This document shows, one piece after another, positions 6,859 through 8,521 of a DNA stretch of 8,521 nucleotides. Position 1 is the stretch's first letter. Each line of letters begins with the position of its first letter. The DNA is from an uncultured Lentisphaeria bacterium. GTDB lineage: Bacteria; Verrucomicrobiota; Lentisphaeria; Victivallales; Victivallaceae. The notes under the pieces were generated by a model. It made no database searches and was not told where the DNA came from. It worked only from the letters and a program-made list of their open reading frames with translations. The stretch covers positions 1 to 8,521 of the forward strand of contig CASFXO010000032.1 in NCBI GenBank assembly GCA_949298665.1. Reading direction: 5' to 3'. The position numbers and the translations under genes are program-made.

Positions 6859-6932
6859 TGGCAACCCCGCCAGGATTCGAACCTGAGCTAAATGGACCAA
6901 AACCACTTGTGCTACCATTACACCACGGGGTT
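6859..6932 (-). tRNA. tRNA-Gln (anticodon UUG)
   Basis: The minus strand folds into a complete 74-base cloverleaf. The acceptor stem AACCCCG pairs with CGGGGTT; G73 and an encoded CCA (6861-6859) follow. The D arm is GTGT/GCAC with loop AATGGTA, the anticodon stem AGTGG/CCATT has one G-U pair, and the anticodon loop is TTTTGGT. The variable loop is TAGC, and the T arm is TCAGG/CCTGG with loop TTCGAAT. Anticodon TTG is at 6900-6898 and reads CAA (and CAG by wobble) for glutamine. The first pair is A1-U72, a weak pair at the end of the acceptor stem. It runs against both flanking protein genes, as a single-gene unit. I see no clear terminator beyond its 3' end. Confidence 0.95.
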
Positions 6933-6942
6933 GGCAGCCCTT

Positions 6943-6975
6943 AATCTAGCTCATTTTTCGAAAAAATCCATTCAA
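6943..6975 (-). promoter_or_regulatory. Candidate promoter for tRNA-Gln
   Basis: On the minus strand TAGATT (6948-6943) lies ten bases before the mature tRNA 5' end, well placed as a -10. The only good -35-like hexamer, TTGAAT (6975-6970), is 21 bases upstream of it, longer than the usual 16-18. A T/A run capable of bending lies between them. Confidence 0.4.
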
Positions 6976-6983
6976 AAACGCGC

Positions 6984-7016
6984 TTGACGGGCGAAAAAAA
7001 CACAAAAGAGTAGTAT
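6984..7016 (+). promoter_or_regulatory. Candidate promoter for the DUF368 gene
   Basis: TTGACG (6984-6989) is an almost ideal -35. The nearest -10-like hexamers, TAGTAT (7011-7016) or TATATT (7014-7019), follow after 21 or 24 bases, across an A-rich spacer. It is back to back with the tRNA promoter, whose -35-like hexamer is eight bases away. Confidence 0.35.
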
Positions 7017-7072
7017 ATTGGCGGGAAGCATATGTACTGCGAAAAACCATCGAATTCAGGAAAGTGTTTTTT

Positions 7073-8122
7073 ATGTCCGAACAGCAGCCGCGCCGCCGTC
7101 GTTTTTCCGACTATTGCCGCATTACCTTTGCCGGGTTCGCCATGGGAGTGGCCAATGTGATTCCCGGTGTTTCCGGCGGGACGATGGCCTTTATTCTCGG
7201 GGTTTTTGAAGAGCTGGTCGATTCCATTCGGAAAATCGCCTCCGCGGAAACGTTCCGGCTGCTGCTGCGGGGACGTTTCCGGGAATTGTACGACACGTTG
7301 CCGTGGCGGTTTCTGCTGGCGCTCGGGATCGGGATCGCAGTGGCTTTCGCGGGGGTGTCCAAGCTGTTCATCTATCTGCTGGAGCAGCATCCGACCCTGA
7401 CGTTCGCTTTCTTTTTCGGGCTGATTGCGGCTTCGATCGTTTCGGTTTTCCGCAAGGTGAAGCAGTGGGGACCGGGACGTTTCGTCTCTTTGCTTTGCGG
7501 CGCCGTGGTGGCGTATGTGATGATTACCCTGGTGCCGGTCAGTACGCCGAACGTCTGGTATGTGTCGTTTCTCTGCGGCGTCATCTGCATCTGCGCCATG
7601 ATTCTGCCGGGGATTTCCGGGTCGTTTCTGCTGCTGGTGCTGGGACAGTATCAGTATGTGTGGGGCGCGGTGGGGGATTTCGCCATGGGGCGGATTACCC
7701 TCGCGAACTTGAATACGCTGTGGTGGCTGGGACTGGGAGCGGTGATCGGCGTCGGGGCGTTTTCGCATTTGCTCAACTATCTGTTCCGACGGCAGCATGA
7801 CCTGACGGTGGCGGCGTTGATCGGCTTCATGGTCGGGTCCATGCCGCGGCTCTGGCCCTGGCAGCGGATCGTCGAAGTTTCCGTCAAGACCCAAGACGCT
7901 CTGGTCCGGTTGCAGCTGCCGACCGATGCGGGGCAGCTGGAGCAGTATGAGTCGCTGGGCGCGGAGGTGACGCCGCTGGTGGTGCGCAATGTGGCTCCGG
8001 ATGGATTCGGCGGATCATTCTGGGCGGTGGTGGGGCTGGCGGTGTTCGGATTGCTGCTGGTGCTGGCGACGGAATATTTCGCAGCGCGCGGCGATCGGAA
8101 AAAGATGGTGGAACAGAAATAG
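7073..8122 (+). CDS. DUF368 family membrane protein, probable undecaprenyl-phosphate translocase (PopT-like)
   Basis: A 349-residue polytopic inner-membrane protein. The two family hallmark loops are present: VANVIPGVSGGTMAFILG (26-43) and CAMILPGISGSFLLLVLG (174-191), reflecting the duplicated fold. Hydrophobic segments also cover about 80-102, 109-125, 136-155, 163-176, 216-236, 245-258 and 315-333. DUF368 proteins have been implicated, alongside DedA proteins, in returning undecaprenyl phosphate across the membrane for reuse in envelope synthesis; the function here is inferred from the family. A polar loop (about 262-314) before the last segment makes it somewhat longer than many members; it contains the bases repeated at the window end. 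ATG at 7073 is chosen because AGGAAAG (7058-7064) ends eight bases before it; an in-frame GTG at 7064 would sit on that site. lgt follows nine bases after the stop. Confidence 0.9.
   Translation: MSEQQPRRRRFSDYCRITFAGFAMGVANVIPGVSGGTMAFILGVFEELVDSIRKIASAETFRLLLRGRFRELYDTLPWRFLLALGIGIAVAFAGVSKLFIYLLEQHPTLTFAFFFGLIAASIVSVFRKVKQWGPGRFVSLLCGAVVAYVMITLVPVSTPNVWYVSFLCGVICICAMILPGISGSFLLLVLGQYQYVWGAVGDFAMGRITLANLNTLWWLGLGAVIGVGAFSHLLNYLFRRQHDLTVAALIGFMVGSMPRLWPWQRIVEVSVKTQDALVRLQLPTDAGQLEQYESLGAEVTPLVVRNVAPDGFGGSFWAVVGLAVFGLLLVLATEYFAARGDRKKMVEQK
7906..7984 (+). repeat. Direct repeat, copy 1 (79 bases, within the DUF368 gene)
   Basis: This stretch is identical base for base to 8443-8521, at an offset of 537. 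The bases just before it differ (T at 7905, G at 8442). It encodes part of the polar loop (residues 279-304) and reads naturally into the rest of the protein, so this copy looks native. Confidence 0.95.
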
Positions 8123-8131
8123 GAGCGGATG

Positions 8132-8521
8132 ATGCACCCCATTGCCTTTCAGATCGGGGATCTTGCGGTGCGCTGGTACGGCGTGATGGCGGCGGTCGGA
8201 TTTCTGGCGGCCACGGCGCTGGTGTGCTGGAATCGGCGGACGGCGAAAATGAGCAGCGACCAGGCGACCGGAGTGGTGATGACGGCGATGATCGCAGGAG
8301 TGATCGGGGCGCGGATTTTTTATGTGATTCAGTTTTTCCCGAGTTTCCGAAATGCCTGGCTGGGGGTTTTCCGGAATGATCGCGGGGGGTTGGTGTTCTA
8401 CGGCGGTTTTTTCCTGGCGCTGATTGCGGTCTGGGGGTATTGCCGGTTGCAGCTGCCGACCGATGCGGGGCAGCTGGAGCAGTATGAGTCGCTGGGCGCG
8501 GAGGTGACGCCGCTGGTGGTG
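8132..8521 (+). CDS. lgt: Prolipoprotein diacylglyceryl transferase, 5' part; last 26 codons probably not genuine
   Basis: Lgt is an inner-membrane enzyme that moves diacylglycerol from phosphatidylglycerol to the lipobox Cys of prolipoproteins, the first step of lipoprotein maturation. The visible part starts MHPIAFQIGDLAVRWYGVMA, the family N-terminus. GARIFYVIQ (59-67) follows, then RGGLVFYGGFF (84-94), with Tyr where E. coli has the His of its HGG motif. From about residue 105 the sequence becomes a copy of the DUF368 polar loop instead of the expected route to the GRIGCF signature, which never appears before the window ends at residue 130. So this is a true lgt start joined to foreign sequence, most likely an assembly fault. 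ATG at 8132 is preferred over the adjacent ATG at 8129, because GGAG (8122-8125) is then six bases away. The ribosome-binding site overlaps the DUF368 stop, implying co-transcription. Confidence 0.88.
   Translation, partial: MHPIAFQIGDLAVRWYGVMAAVGFLAATALVCWNRRTAKMSSDQATGVVMTAMIAGVIGARIFYVIQFFPSFRNAWLGVFRNDRGGLVFYGGFFLALIAVWGYCRLQLPTDAGQLEQYESLGAEVTPLVV
8443..8521 (+). repeat. Direct repeat, copy 2 (79 bases, at the window edge inside lgt)
   Basis: An exact copy of 7906-7984 that ends at the last base of the window, so its full length is unknown. It stays in the same reading frame as copy 1 and is polar where Lgt should continue with its own conserved segments. This looks like a contig-end artefact more than a biological repeat. 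Confidence 0.95.

Noticed and set aside
5209..6918. A 569-codon minus-strand open frame across the beta-helix gene and into the tRNA
   Set aside because: It runs antisense to a gene with a signal peptide and ribosome-binding site, and it would begin within the tRNA. Composition is typical of an antisense shadow.
6859..6932. tRNA-Gln as a possible integration (att) site
   Set aside because: No integrase, no repeat of the tRNA 3' end and no foreign-looking block flank it in this window.
6941..7894. A 317-codon minus-strand open frame opposite the DUF368 gene
   Set aside because: Its His/Gln/Arg/Pro-rich composition and lack of any recognisable domain mark it as an antisense shadow of a real membrane protein gene.

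Overview
The window looks like a GC-rich (roughly 60%) bacterial chromosome segment carrying mostly core genes. The style of the L27 and L21 proteins, the GC content and a secreted beta-helix protein beside housekeeping genes would fit the PVC superphylum, perhaps a Lentisphaerota/Victivallales-type gut or environmental bacterium. That placement is from memory of the families and is an inference. I see no transposase, integrase, phage gene or CRISPR array.

Layout. (a) Positions 1-1421, minus strand: the 5' part of a multi-pass membrane glycosyltransferase (GT-C fold) that runs off the left edge. (b) Positions 1422-1619: a divergent intergenic region with promoter candidates facing both ways. 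(c) Positions 1620-5120, plus strand: rpmA (L27), a strong intrinsic terminator, obg/cgtA GTPase, a GT2 glycosyltransferase, rplU (L21) with a probable promoter of its own, and purC, closed by a strong terminator. The usual rplU-rpmA-obg order is broken: L21 lies about 2 kb downstream of L27, behind obg and a glycosyltransferase. (d) Positions 5233-6789: an exported 518-residue right-handed beta-helix protein of unknown substrate. (e) Positions 6859-6932, minus strand: tRNA-Gln(UUG) with an encoded CCA end. (f) Positions 7073-8521: a DUF368/PopT-type membrane protein, then the start of lgt (prolipoprotein diacylglyceryl transferase).

How the genes work together. rpmA, obg and rplU serve the large ribosomal subunit and its assembly, and purC serves purine synthesis. 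Both glycosyltransferases, the DUF368 protein (family implicated in undecaprenyl-phosphate recycling) and Lgt (lipoprotein maturation) concern the cell envelope, while the beta-helix protein is exported.

The strongest oddity is at the right edge. The last 79 bases (8443-8521) are an exact copy of 7906-7984 inside the DUF368 gene. They replace the expected Lgt sequence from about residue 105, so the end of the window is most likely an assembly chimera, and lgt should be trusted only to about position 8442. I found no convincing new biological system here. The items most worth a second look are this repeat, the split ribosomal-protein cluster, the beta-helix protein and a recurring long promoter spacing.
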